A stretch of DNA of 64,000 bases. It comes from Aplectana chamaeleonis (lineage: Eukaryota; Nematoda; Chromadorea; Rhabditida; Cosmocercidae). This document shows positions 23,402 to 34,030 of this stretch, in pieces. The notes beneath the pieces were generated by a model. It was not told where the DNA came from. It made no database searches and saw only the letters and a program-made list of their open reading frames with translations. Position numbers and translations under genes: made by a program. The stretch covers positions 1 to 64,000 of the forward strand of contig JAPDOI010001545.1 in the NCBI GenBank assembly GCA_029168955.1, written 5' to 3'. Within the stretch, counting starts at the first letter, position 1. Every line of letters starts with the position of its first letter.

Positions 23402-23498
23402 AAGAAAAGTCAGAAAGTGTGGCCATCGTCCATATTTTAGCGGTTGTCCACGCATTATTCAAAAGTGCTGTGTAATTATCGGTCGCAACTCTTAACGT

Positions 23499-24277
23499 TA
23501 GGAGACTTTGTACCAGAGAACGTCTCATGGAACTGCAAGAAGCACTCAAGAACACCTTCGTCGACGTGCTGGCACTGACCGAGTTGCGTTGGAGAGGAAC
23601 AGGATGTCTGGATTTATTCGATTCTCCGTACAGGTTCTATTATGCTGGTCCTCAAGACGCACAAGGACCTTCGGGCACAGGCTTTCTGATGAGCACACGT
23701 TTGACTCCATTTGTCGATTCGTTCTTCAGAGAAGATGACAGACTCTCTCGACTGGACGTGCGGCTTGGTAAACATACGCTCCGATTCCTGTCCATCTATG
23801 CACCTCCATGTTCAGCTTCTGGAAGCGAAGATGACGATGAGTTTTGTTGCCTTGTCGAAACCATTCATGCAATACTAGAACGATCCAGTACTGATGGTAT
23901 CCCCTGTCGAAATACAAGGAAAAGGTGTTCGCCCCAAGTGCTACATCCGATTCTACTCGGTGACTTCAACGCAAAAATTGGAATAAGAGAAAGCTATGCG
24001 GAGAATTCTGTTGGAAGCTTCGGTTATCGGTTACGGAGACAGAAACACTCGAGGACAGCTGCTTGTTGATTTGTGTGAAGAAGTACAACTACGAGTCACT
24101 GCTAGTTTCTTCAAAACACGAAGCGGAAAAAAGTGGACCTGGAAGTCACCTGATGGAAGGACGTTTAACTGCATCGATCACATTCTGACTTGTCGACATA
24201 TTCACTTCAAGAGCGTAAGAACTGGATCATTGCAGTTCGAGACCGACCATCGTCTACTGAGCGGTGTGATTTTATAG
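23499..24277 (+). pseudogene. RTE apurinic-type endonuclease domain
   Basis: The reading starts near 23,490 with VATLNVRRLCTRERLMELQ. It passes LALTELRWRG (with the catalytic Glu), LSIYAPP, LLGDFNAKIG and NCIDHILTC, and ends ETDHRLLSGVIL with the catalytic Asp-His pair. One frame change near 24,000 (between the frames at 23,527 and 23,996) breaks it. This domain nicks target DNA to prime reverse transcription. The very N-terminus is missing because of 5' truncation. Confidence 0.85.
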
Positions 24278-24311
24278 CAAGAACCAACGACAGCCTCAAG
24301 AAGAAGACCGC

Positions 24312-26184
24312 ATGTTAAAAACGATCTGGACAGAAGCTTATACCGTCCTGCAATATCTAATACCTGCCCTTCTACCCTCAATCACGTCTCAAATGGTTAC
24401 GAAGAACTCCGCACCTATATCACTGAAACAGCTCAAACAGCCATGCATATTCGTCCCACGTACCGTTATACCTTTTCGAACATCACCATCGCACAAATGC
24501 AATACCGACGGCGGTTGAAGAGAGCCATGGTAACACCGATCGACCGCATCGCATACACCGAAGCATGTAAACTACTCAGGCGATTGATACGAGAGGATAT
24601 ACGCTCTCATCATTGCACTGTTGTTCAAAAAGCTATTCAGTCATATCAGAGCCTAAAAAGAATACGATATGAGACGTCAATTGGTCGTCCACGACTCTTT
24701 CAATTACGCAACAAACAAGATGTCATATGCAACACGAAGTCTGGAATCAAAGAATGTGTTTCCCGATTCTATGAAGAGTTGTACGCCTACACAACTGCTG
24801 TCAGATATGTTCCTTCACTTCATGCTGGAAATGATTGTCCACCATTCCTCCATAGAGAAGTTTAAGCAGGTATCAGTTCAATGAGGACAGGAAAGACTCC
24901 AGGACAAGATCAAATAACAACCGAAATGCTGCAATGGGGCAAAGAGAGGCTGGTACCGCTGATAACGGAATTCTTCAATTACTGTCTTCAGTCTACCACT
25001 GTTCCCGAAAAGATGGCAGATTCTGTAACAATCCTTATTCACAAAAAGGGCGATCCTCTCGGACTGAAGAACTACCGACCCATTTCACTGCTGTCAGTAC
25101 TATACAAGTTACTGACAAGGGTTATCAGTACACGTCTAGATAACGTTATAGATGCTGGGCAAACGCCAGAACAAGCAGGTTTTCGAACAAGGTTCTCCAC
25201 GGTCGATCATCTCCACGCCATGAATGAATTCATTGAACGGAGCAGCGAACATCAAATACCATTCTACCTTGCATTCATCGACGAAAATCCCGATCAGAAT
25301 TTGCCGAGGAGTTCGTCAAGGAGATACAGTTTCGTCTAAACTGTTTATCGCAACTCTTGAACATCTTTTCCGAAATTTGAGATGGGACACGTACGGCTTC
25401 GTAATCAATGGAGAACACTTAACCAACTTGAGGTTTGCTGATGACGTCGTACTTGTGGCGAAGTCTGCCGGAGAACTGCAGACGATGATTGACGATCTGG
25501 ACGAATGTTCAAGCAAGTACGGTTTAAGGATGAACACGTCGAAAACAAAGATCATGACCAGCAACCCAACCGTCGCAATGCTCAGAGGAGCTCAACTAGA
25601 CAGAGCGGAATCGTTCATATATCTCGGACAAGAAATTTCCCTCAATCGAGATCACAGCAAGGAAATTTCACGAAGGATTCGAGCGGGGTGGAGCAGCTTC
25701 TGCCAGTACAAAGACTTCCTAACTTCAAGAAAGGTGGAGATGAAATGGAAGCGGAGACTCTTCAACATGTGCATACTTCCGGCGTTGCTTTTATGGGTCG
25801 GAGACGTGGATACTCACCAAAGCGAATGAACGACAACTTGGCTCAGCTCAACGAAGGATGGAACGACGCATGGTTGGAGTATCCCTTCGAGATAAGAAAT
25901 CTAATGCGTGGCTACGAGGTGCAACCAAGGCCAAGGATGTGGTAGACTCTGCAATCGAGAAGAAATGGTCGTATGCTTGGAAACTGGCGACATCAAGAGT
26001 TTATAAGTGGTCGAATCGACTGATGGAGTGGCAGCCGCTGCTCAAACGGCCAGTAGGTAGGCCAAAAACAAGATGGCGAGATATGTTTCAGACATGTTTG
26101 GCGACGCGCAACTGGCAAAGGATGGCGAGAGAGATGACGAAAATGGAATGGATGAGAAAAAGGAGGCGCCACATACTGGAATAG
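24312..26184 (+). pseudogene. RTE reverse transcriptase, frameshifted and internally deleted
   Basis: Recognisable motifs are TPGQDQITTEML, ILIHKKGDPLGLKNYRPISL, QAGFRTRFSTVDHL, CRGVRQGDTVSSKLF, LRFADDVVLVAKS (catalytic Asp pair, about 25,431-25,469), SKTKIM and FIYLG, with VGRPKTRWRDMF near the end. Between LAFIDE (about 25,280) and RGVRQGD the segment that normally carries the first catalytic Asp and about 50-60 residues is missing. Frames change near 24,870, 25,290 and 25,800. It cannot encode an active enzyme. Confidence 0.85.
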
Positions 26185-26411
26185 TATTGAATGGCAGACA
26201 AATAAAAAAAATAAAAATAAAAATAAATTATCGGTCATTCCAGCCATGATTATCATGCTGTTAATACCGTAATCCCTGACTTTCAGGCTGCTTCCTCCAG
26301 AAATACGGACTTGGAGTTTGTGAAAATTTAGGACGGTGTCCAGCTATACCAGCCCAATCTATTTCATTCGAATTTCGGTGGTGTCAAAATCTGACCGGAC
26401 CTTGCCTTTAA

Positions 26412-26562
26412 GCCTCTTTCACACTTGCCCGACCAACGTCGGACGACTCGTTATCGAATGTGTAATATCTATCTACCCTACCCTACCCAACTTATCTATC
26501 TGAACTTATCAAATTGTTTAACGAGTCGTCCGACGTCGGCCGGCAAACTATGAATGAGGCCT
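26412..26562. mobile_element. TIR element (about 151 bp) abutting the TTAA element
   Basis: The left arm gcctctttcacacttgcccg with acgtcggacgactcgtta is inverted at the right (taacgagtcgtccgacgt, ending tgaatgaggcc). It begins directly after the TTAA at 26,408-26,411, so two elements share or neighbour one insertion point. Confidence 0.75.
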
Positions 26563-26569
26563 TATGTCG

Positions 26570-27560
26570 AACTTTTCTCGTATCTTCCTTTCTGCTGTAT
26601 CCCAAACCATCCTCCACATGACCCTCTAAAATGTGCAAACTGGGTAGGAAGATGGTGATCTGGGAGCGCGCATGTGCTCATCTAACCGTTCGTGAAGTAT
26701 ACCTTCAGTTTCCCCTATGTAGAATTCCCAACTACTTGACATAAGACTCTGAAGACAGACGAGTTTTGAGCTTGAAATATTTGTGCTTCTGAGGTACAAC
26801 ATGCGCAGCCCGTTGTTCCACAGCGATCTTCGTAGGGTCTGAACGATGTGGGTGATTGATCAAGAGTCGCTGGTGTGCGAAGGGCAAGGCGCAAAGGGAG
26901 GGCAGATCTGCAAATCGTCTCGTTGACGCCCTTTGCAGATCCCTCGTTGACAATGTTTAGTACAAGAATATTTCGGAGAGGGAACGCTACGGACGCCATG
27001 TATCGAGACTTTCCTCAACATACCCGTCATGTTCCAGTACCTAGCGTTTATCACCTATCTGCGTTTCCACATCCTCTCGGTTGTCCGACGTTAACCATCT
27101 TGCTGTATTCAGCTACTTGCGTACGGCACTTTTTTCCACATGAGCTGGATGACAGCTGCGAAAACAGAGTAAGATGTTCTTCAGCCCCTTGTTCTTATTG
27201 TTAGACCACATCGTCCGAACAACTGATAGTTTCATACTAGCTGTTCAAATTATCGAGCATTTCACGCAGTGTCCGTCGGGATCGTGTCACAGCATGATGT
27301 CATCAATGTAACGACCATAGAATAATAGCACGTCAATCGTAAGGCCGTAGTTATACACCGGCTAAACGCTGCGGAAGTAGCAGGACAACTGCCACTTATG
27401 TGCGTCCTGACTGTGCTGAGGCATGCCAAAAGGAAGAGTTGTCCCAGAAAAACGCGCCGGAAGCCCGCACCTAGCAGTTATACACGCCGCAGCACTGTAT
27501 ACTACATCCTTGCGGGACCTACCCTGCTGGACTTTTGCCAATTTCCATCAGCTGATTATT
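26570..27560 (-). pseudogene. Penelope-like retroelement: reverse transcriptase end and GIY-YIG nuclease
   Basis: On the minus strand, LLFYGRYIDDIML (about 27,295-27,335) carries the YxDD reverse transcriptase motif in the RYIDD form seen in Penelope-like elements. Downstream are a Cys-containing linker (EDRCGTTGCACCTSEA) and EFYIGETEGILHERLDEHMR (about 26,660-26,720), a GIY-YIG-type nuclease start, ending at a stop at 26,626-26,628. Stops and frame changes interrupt it. Penelope elements use this fused RT plus GIY-YIG layout; nematode members have been called Nematis. Only the 3' half is present. Confidence 0.7.
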
Positions 27561-28040
27561 TTTCAGATTTAAACTTGTTCAATCACCAACACGATATAAC
27601 GAGCACTGCTATGACAAGAGCAATAGATTTCTCGTGACTTTCGGCAATAAACAAACGATAGAGGCGTGAAATTTCGATGAAAAACTATTAAAACGCCTGG
27701 GATTCTTCAGTCTGCAATACTGCGTCAAAGACGTCAAAGACGCAGCATTGCAGAAGAGTCCCTGATTCACGCTGCAAGCGGCGGCAATGTCATGGCGGAA
27801 GGTTTTCATTCTGCTGATGTATAACTAGGGCCTAAGTGAATTTTTTTCAAAACTGTTTATGAAGAGTATGGCTAACAATGGTGCTTGTCAATACATATCA
27901 ATGAAAAGAACGTCAGGTTAAAAGATTCGAGAGAAAATTTAGGAGATATGCGCCTCGACAGAGGCAAGCAAAAAGGCGACCAGCAAAGTTTCGAGTTTCC
28001 GAACTACCCCAGACACACAAAAAGGGGCGGAGAACGTGTA
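27561..28040. other. Unassigned stretch with a hairpin
   Basis: A stem-loop at about 27,693-27,765 pairs cctgggattcttc and gcaatactgcgtc with gacgcagcattgc and gaagagtccctg. No gene was recognised. Confidence 0.35.
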
Positions 28041-28701
28041 CTCATAAAAATGAAAACAAGTTACTTGTAACACATCTGAGCCGATGTAAGTTACTTGCGA
28101 CTTATCTCAGGTCATTTAAGTTACATGTAACATATCGGCGGGATCTCCGATATGTTACATGTATCTTAAATGACCTGAGAAAAGTCGCAAGTAACTTACA
28201 TCGACTCAGGTATGTTACAAGTAACTTGTTTTCCATTTCTGTGAGAAACTTTGTGCACTGCGCCTCCGAAATGTTACAAGTAACTTAAATGGCACAATAT
28301 AAGTCGCAAGTAACCTAAATCGGCCGAGAAGATATTTCCAAGGGGAATGTACGACGCACTTGCGGGGTCGGGCTTACGACTAGCGTTGCTGTTGGTTCAA
28401 TGACCCAAGTTTGAGGTACTTGACCCCACACAAGCAGGGAAGGCCCCGCACAACATTAATTTTGCGTAGTCTGTGGTCTGGGACGCGCTCTCTGTGTCGC
28501 GTGTCGTCTGCGTCACGTGATGGTCATCCATAGTGAAAATATAACTGTAAGTTACATATAACATAAGTGTAACTTACATGCAATATAAATTTAAGTTAAA
28601 TGTAATATAAATGTATGTTACATGTAATACAAATGCAAGTTACTTGAGACATTCAAGTAAGTTACATTTATATTACAAGTAACTTGTTTTGGTTTTTCGA
28701 G
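28041..28701 (+). mobile_element. TA-flanked element with spliced-leader-like core, copy 2 (661 bp)
   Basis: TA at 28,039-28,040 and 28,702-28,703 flank ends ctcataaaaatgaaaacaag and its approximate inverse. Subterminal parts are packed with ttacatgtaac/ttacaagtaac palindromes at about 20-bp spacing (28,050-28,230 and 28,550-28,690). The core carries a 22-nt SL1-like sequence at 28,394-28,415. The copy at 58,077-58,648 is the same element in the opposite orientation. No coding capacity; a TA-type non-autonomous transposon. Confidence 0.8.
28394..28510 (+). ncRNA. Spliced-leader-RNA-like sequence (putative or relic)
   Basis: Bases 28,394-28,415 match the nematode SL1 leader at 20 of 22 positions (ggttcaatgacccaagtt..) and are followed at once by GTAC, a possible splice donor. 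The leader end caagt can pair with acttg just after the donor, like stem I of SL RNAs. Then come an Sm-like attaattttgcg (about 28,455) and a gacgcg..cgcgtgtc stem. The order leader, donor, stem, Sm-like site, 3' stem is that of SL RNA genes. It may be a diverged SL RNA gene captured by a transposon, or a pseudogene. Confidence 0.35.
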
Positions 28702-28703
28702 TA

Positions 28704-30105
28704 GGCCGGTTGAGGCAGGAGCTAGGCAGAGACACAGAGGAGTGGGGAGCTTGCCCGCACGCCGCTGTCACTGAAGCCCATTCGCGTCGCTGTTGCAAAG
28801 CATCCACGAAGCTTATTAGTCAAAAAAAATTTCATACTCCTTGTGCATATATAAGTGGATTAATCAACTATGACTTGAAATAGTATCTGGTAAACCCTTT
28901 CCTTTATTTATACGCCGATTGAACAATGTTTTCTTGTCGAAATAGATGCAACAGCTATTTTGAGAGTCCCATGAGTACTTCGCGAGTGATTTATGGAATG
29001 AAGGGTGACTCAGATTTTGCTTCTGGTTTTTGTTGGTACCTTGGAGTTGACTGTCGATATGAAACTGTGTTGTAAAACTAGGAATGCCAAAACAATAGCC
29101 CATTTTGTTTAGAAAACAATTTTTATAAATTTGTATCACTTACTAAGGAGTAGGAACTAAAACAATCTTTTACTGGGTGTAAAAAACACTTCTTCAAGAA
29201 CTTGTCGTCCTATAAAAAATAAAAACTGAAACGGAAATTCCTAACGAAACCCCGAGAAGGGCTATATCGTTGGATAGTCCTCAACGCCAGGATCATGAAT
29301 ATCGCCCTAGTTTCGCGCAAGGCTGAGTTTGAAGCACGTTATTCAAAAAAAAAAACGATAAAGACGCTAAAACTAGTCCTCGCGCGTTTTCTGACCGAAT
29401 CCTACGAGCGGTAGTGTATCCATCGTCCAAGTTGGAGTAGTTACTAGAACTGAAATAAACACTGAGATTGTATGCTGAAAAAAACTTCTGCTGCAACTAC
29501 TTATCGTTCAATATGATGGGTGTAGCCGCGAAACAGATGGCTGCGGACCATTCAGTAGCCTGCGCGCCAGTCGTGTGCGGCGATCGATCAACACATTTAT
29601 CGTGGGCGCACGCGACCCAGAACAGGCTGATGACGTGTCCGCAGGCATCTGTTTCGTTGTTTCATCTCCAATACGAAGTGACATCCGATTTTCAGCGGCA
29701 AACTACCTACTGCTAGAAAATATAGTGATGAAGTAGTGCTGGTAGATGAAAGCTGAAACCGTATATACATATTTGTGTGCAGCCGCAAATACGAGTTTCA
29801 GTTCGAATTGTGCATTACGAGAGGCGACGTCGGCTCATCTGCGAGTGCAGGAAAAAAAGTAAGTAAGAGGATGATGCAAGACTAAATAGCCTACTCTGAT
29901 ACGAAACATGACATTTGGCAACAAAATGACAGTATTGTAACCGTTGATATATATGGCCTGCTCGCATGGATCCCGAAATCTTCGCATTCCCCCCTCAATC
30001 CTTCTTCTCCTCCTATCCCTGTTTCGCAATTTTCGCCCTTCTTCGGGATGCTTAAAGAATTAAATGCGTTGAACGCGGAAAAAACACGAACCCGAATTCA
30101 TCCTA
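28704..30105. other. Unassigned stretch with repeat fragments
   Basis: 29,235-29,430 is a diverged part of the 11.3-13.4 kb repeat (aggatcatgaatatcgcccta; cgcgttttctgaccgaatcc). 29,525-29,660 matches 7,245-7,360 (gcgatcgatcaacacattta) and has inverted ends of its own: cgaaacagatggctgcgga and tccgcaggcatctgtttcg. No gene was recognised. Confidence 0.45.
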
Positions 30106-30109
30106 AAAG

Positions 30110-30960
30110 TGCCTTTCTCATACGGCGCAGCACGCACATCGCCCGGGTGTTTCCCCCGTGAAGAACTTTAATCAAGTCGTGCAAGGGTGCGTGATCACTT
30201 CTCATGCGGACGCTGAGCAACCTAGAGATCACAGAGTCCTATTCAATGATCCATTGCTAGAATCACCTATGGAAGGCTTCAGCACCATTTGTCGTTCGCA
30301 GAACATTTTTGTCCCACTTGCTCCACATCTCTTCGAAAAAACCCTGCAGCTACGTCGTTCTCATGTAGGCCAGGAACTCCTCACATTTCTGGTATGCCTC
30401 GTGACAGTGGGGCACGGGTGCTGGACTCGAAAGCGCCGGAACGCGTCGGGGCAAGTGAACAGGACTAAACGGCACTCCTTTTATAGTCCTCCACCACCTC
30501 TTCACTAGCTGACAGCTTTGGGGACCTTTCAAGTACTTCGAAAGTCCCAAAGAATCCCTTTTCCTGTTCCACGCTCGAGCTAAGTGGAAACCGCATTTCC
30601 TATCGAGTGACCCTATGTGCTCTTGGCTGCGTGAATCGCTGCCTTTCAAAAATACAGAATTATTCTTAGCATTGGAAGTGGATCATTGTTCTCTACTTCA
30701 CGTTTGAGCGCCTCGAAAATCAGTTTGTATGTGGCCTCTGTTTTATTATTCGTGATTGCATAAAGCAGCGGGATTTCGATTGTGTCACGAAGAATGCCAT
30801 GAACAACATAGAGCTGTGTATGTGATCCTGAGAAATGAACACCGTCAGATACAAGAGCTCCCAAGCCGCTCTCATACACCATCCAGAATAGCCAAAATTA
30901 TTTTCGTAAGTAATATAAAATGAAGTCTGTCCGAATGAGACAGTTCGCACACGCTGTCGG
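30110..30960 (-). pseudogene. MULE-type transposase relic
   Basis: On the minus strand, LVSDGVHFSGSHTQLYVVHG leads to LLYAITNNKTEATYKLIFEA (about 30,650-30,860). This is the central MULE domain, in which the substrate-binding Asp follows the DG pattern. After a frame change come CGFHLARAWNRKRDSLGL, WWRTIKGVPF and YQKCEEFLAYMRTT, then EEMWSKWDKNVLRTTN and AEAFHR (about 30,285-30,330), and HAPLHDLIKVL (about 30,165). The order fits nematode MULE transposases. Frame changes at about 30,640 and 30,360 and a stop inactivate it. Its terminal repeats were not located. Confidence 0.75.
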
Positions 30961-31415
30961 CGTGCGTGTCAAGCGTTCGTGAACTTGGCTGCACAAAAAC
31001 ATTGAAAACTAGGCTGCGATTTTCTATGGCATATATGCTGTTCAGCTCCTACGAGTTTCGTCTCACAACGCTTTGTGACGCTTAACAAAACTTGAACTCT
31101 CGCCGATGCGCGGCGCTCGCAAATATAATAGGGGTACCAGAAAGTAATGTCGTTTCTGCGCATGTCAATACTTGATAGCCATTTATCAGCTCATTGTTTC
31201 AGAGGCGTGGAAACTACATTTTTTCGTAATTTTGGGTAAAACGGCCAAGCAAATACCAGAATAGGTGCACCACATCCGGCATTACATGCTTTATTAATTT
31301 CCACAGAAGTAAGCCAAGAGTGCTGTCAAAAACATTTGCCATGTGTATCCAAATGCATTGGGCACTCGTAAATGCCAAAGAAGGTTTCCCAAGTTCAAAT
31401 CAGGTAATTCTGATG
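30961..31415. other. Unassigned stretch
   Basis: No feature beyond a possible N-terminal remainder of the neighbouring MULE on the minus strand, which could not be read with confidence. Confidence 0.3.
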
Positions 31416-31423
31416 TTTCCGAC

Positions 31424-31728
31424 CAGGGATGAGCGGAGTCCCGCGTTTTGCGTTCCGAAACCCACAGTTTCGCGCATTTTTGGCAATCCGCTTTCCGCAT
31501 TTCGAAAACCGCAGAAAATGCTGCGGAATGCGGAAATATCGGACCATCTGGGGCTGGAGAAAACATAATATGATTTCTGAATTATTCCGCGTTTCGCGTT
31601 CTGGAAACCGCATTTCCGCGCTTTTTCAGGCGTTTCGCGCCCGATTTTCGAAACCCGAGAAATAATTTCTGTTCCGAAACCCGGAAACCAATTTCCGAAT
31701 ATTCATATTTTTATTCCGCTCATCCCTG
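31424..31728. mobile_element. hAT-type MITE (305 bp) with perfect 8-bp target duplication
   Basis: tttccgac lies directly on both sides (31,416-31,423 and 31,729-31,736). The inverted ends are cagggatgagcgga and tccgctcatccctg. The 8-bp duplication and the CAGGG start are hallmarks of hAT elements. The interior repeats ttccgcgtttcgcgtt-like runs. Related degenerate sequence lies at about 36,195-36,340. Confidence 0.9.
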
Positions 31729-31739
31729 TTTCCGACCCG

Positions 31740-32850
31740 TATCGATCAGCAATACCATCAACGTTAGACAGCGACGTGTTAAGGGTGCAAGTGGAAGCGA
31801 ACGCTTGAGGAATTAAAAATTTACTCACTAGATGGCAAGAGGTTATTGACAATGATGGGGAATACATTATTGATTGAAAGTAAATACTCGTTAAAAATGT
31901 ATGCATTGGTTTTTAGCGCAAGAAAACGACATTACTTTCCGGTACTCCTAATACTTACGCCGCTACGCGGTGTTCGGTTATCACATCACATATCTGTTTT
32001 CTCGCCAAAATTCACTGAGCATTTAATTTTGATCATGTAGAAATCAAGCAACACGATCTATTTTCCTATACCCCTGCCACACCTCTGTCACAAATCACGC
32101 ATCCTTTCCCTGTACACGCTCAGACAAACTCACGGCTCGTCCGCGGCGGCAGATGAGCTTTTCCGGACGGTACGCGGCGCTTGGCGGCTGATCCGCGGCA
32201 CGATTGATAGTCAAACGGCCGATCCGCGGCGCTGTTTGTTCTCGAGGGGTGGCTCCGGGGCGCACCGCCAATCCACCATCTCAATACTGATCGATGAAAA
32301 GCAGCCACATATATTTTGAGTTGTTTTTGGATTGAACGACTCCACCACCTCATCCCCGAAGTCTTAAAACAATTTCTCAGCCGCTGACTTCGACTTTCTC
32401 TAATTTGTAACTTCTTCCAAACCGTTATATCTACATGCACGCTAATTATTCTTTCTAGATGCCGTCGCAACAACTTTTAGGGCAGAAAATTCCCGATGGT
32501 AAGTAATTTTCATATTCTCGTTCAATTTTGAGATTCTCTTCTGATTTTGTTTTTTTCATTCAAATAATTTTCATGATTGTTTGGTTTCGTAATTCTCCTC
32601 ATGTGTTTTTTTTTTCAAGAATAGTTCCGGTTTGATACCGTCTTCGATCGATTTCGGCATGAAACCAGATCTACCCTAGAAACCAAACAATCATATAAAT
32701 CACTGGAATGTAAGGAAGGAAAACAAAGAGAGAATTACAAAAATAAACGTGAAAATGAAAATGACCTACCACCGTGAATTTTTTCCCCAGAAGTTGTTGC
32801 GGAGCCATCTGGAAGGATACAACTGGTGTGCATGTAGATATAATACTTTA
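31740..32850. other. Unassigned stretch with CCGCGGCGC-rich block
   Basis: 32,130-32,270 contains several ccgcggc-type repeats (gatccgcggcacgattg, gatccgcggcgctg) related to the tandem array at 33,838-34,030. The rest shows no recognised gene. Confidence 0.35.
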
Positions 32851-32984
32851 AAACCAAACCTCTCCAGCCGCTTCGCGGCTGGAGCGATATATGAAGAAAC
32901 ACAGAAGGACGGGGTTGGTCACAGAAGAAAAGAAAATTGAAGAAAATGAAAAAACACCTACAATCAGCCTATCGGCTACGGCGC

Positions 32985-33836
32985 CGGAATATCGTCCGGC
33001 TCGGGCGCGTGCGGCCGCGAAGCGTCTCAATACGCAATTGCGGGAGGGGAATTTGACGCAGAGGAGTGGAATTTGACGCAGAGAAGCACAGTACATGAAC
33101 TCTGTTTCCATCGAGTGATATTCTAGTAGAGCACAACTCCCAATTAGATGGAAACAGTCAGTTCGCCCACCCCCAATCGACTCATTGGCCGTGAGACAGA
33201 TTTCGGCATTGTTGCACGCTCTTCGCGCTAGCTTTCTTATCTCCTCAGAAAGCATCAGTATCACAATTTCGCAGGGTTGCTCTACCGTACGACTTATTTT
33301 CAGAGGTAGAACAGCTCAATTTACATGTAGAACTGGTTTCGATGTGCATTCGTAGACTTGTTCAGTTTATGGCATATTGCAATGCATGCCCATGGTAACA
33401 CAAACAACTGATTGTGCAATAACTATGTGTTACAGGTCTTCAGTCTAAACTAATATTACAAAGTTGTTGCTTAAGAGTCATAAAATATGAGCTCTCGATT
33501 TCGAGAATTTAAAGCTCATGATCATACATTAATCATTTGTTCATAATCATAATTATACATCATTATGTCTAAAAGATTGCAATAAAATATAATATTTTCA
33601 CAATACTTCAGCGATACATGTCACAGTTGTACAGCTAAACTATCGAAACCAGTTATGCATGTTAGTCGAGCTGTTCTACTCTTGGAATTAGCTCTTACGA
33701 TGGAGAATTCCTGCAAAATTGTGATATTGAGGCTTTCTGAGGAGTATGGAATGCTAGCGCGAAAAGCGTACTCCAATGCCAAAATCTGTCCCACGGCCAA
33801 TGACTCGGTTGGGGTGGGCTGGATAACAATATTCAA
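32985..33836. repeat. Large inverted repeat with GCGGCCGC-containing left flank
   Basis: Arms 33,165-33,352 and 33,636-33,836 are about 80% inverted copies, sharing gactcattggccgtgagaca, cgcgctagc, ctcctcagaaagc and aactggtttcgat. 32,990-33,045 (gcgcgtgcggccgcgaagcg, then caattgcggg) matches the arms of the palindrome at 55,786-56,040. Fold-back transposon remains are likely. Confidence 0.65.
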
Positions 33837-33837
33837 A

Positions 33838-34030
33838 AGGACTGTCCGCGGCGGCTCTCAGGACGGTCCACGGCGGCTGTCAGGACGATCCGCGGCGCCT
33901 GCAGGACGATCCGCGGCGCTGGCAAGATGGTCCGCGGCGCATTGCCTGCGCGTCCGCGGCTTCGGTGGAGGAGCGTCCGGTCAGTCGGCCGCGGACGATC
34001 CTGCAAAAGCGCCGCGGATCGTCGTTGGGC
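33838..34030. repeat. GC-rich minisatellite, unit about 22 bp
   Basis: About six imperfect tandem copies of (g)gacgatccgcggcgcctgca. Each unit contains the self-complementary ccgcgg. The isolated block at 32,130-32,270 uses the same unit. Confidence 0.7.

Larger units (their letters stand above)
23485..26225 (+). mobile_element. RTE-type non-LTR retrotransposon, 5'-truncated, 11-bp target duplication
   Basis: The 11-bp sequence aattatcggtc flanks it at 23,474-23,484 and 26,226-26,236. The element starts inside its endonuclease domain and ends in aataaaaataaaaataa, the short repeat tail usual for RTE. Encoded parts are an apurinic endonuclease and a reverse transcriptase, followed by a C-terminal PVGRPKTRW segment. 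Frame changes and an internal deletion make it inactive. Confidence 0.9.
23092..26407 (+). mobile_element. TTAA-flanked MITE, interrupted by two later insertions
   Basis: TTAA at 23,088-23,091 and 26,408-26,411 flanks inverted ends (aggcagggtccgg, and the complement of ccggaccttgcct). TTAA duplications are typical of piggyBac-type elements; TA plus longer ends is an alternative. The body is interrupted at 23,237-23,401 by a TIR element and at 23,485-26,225 by an RTE retrotransposon. Without them it would be about 400 bp, collinear with the copy at 13,382. Confidence 0.8.

Noticed and set aside
28394..28415. A standard, functional SL1 RNA gene
   Set aside because: Two leader mismatches, location inside a transposon and no confirmed structure; kept only as SL-RNA-like.
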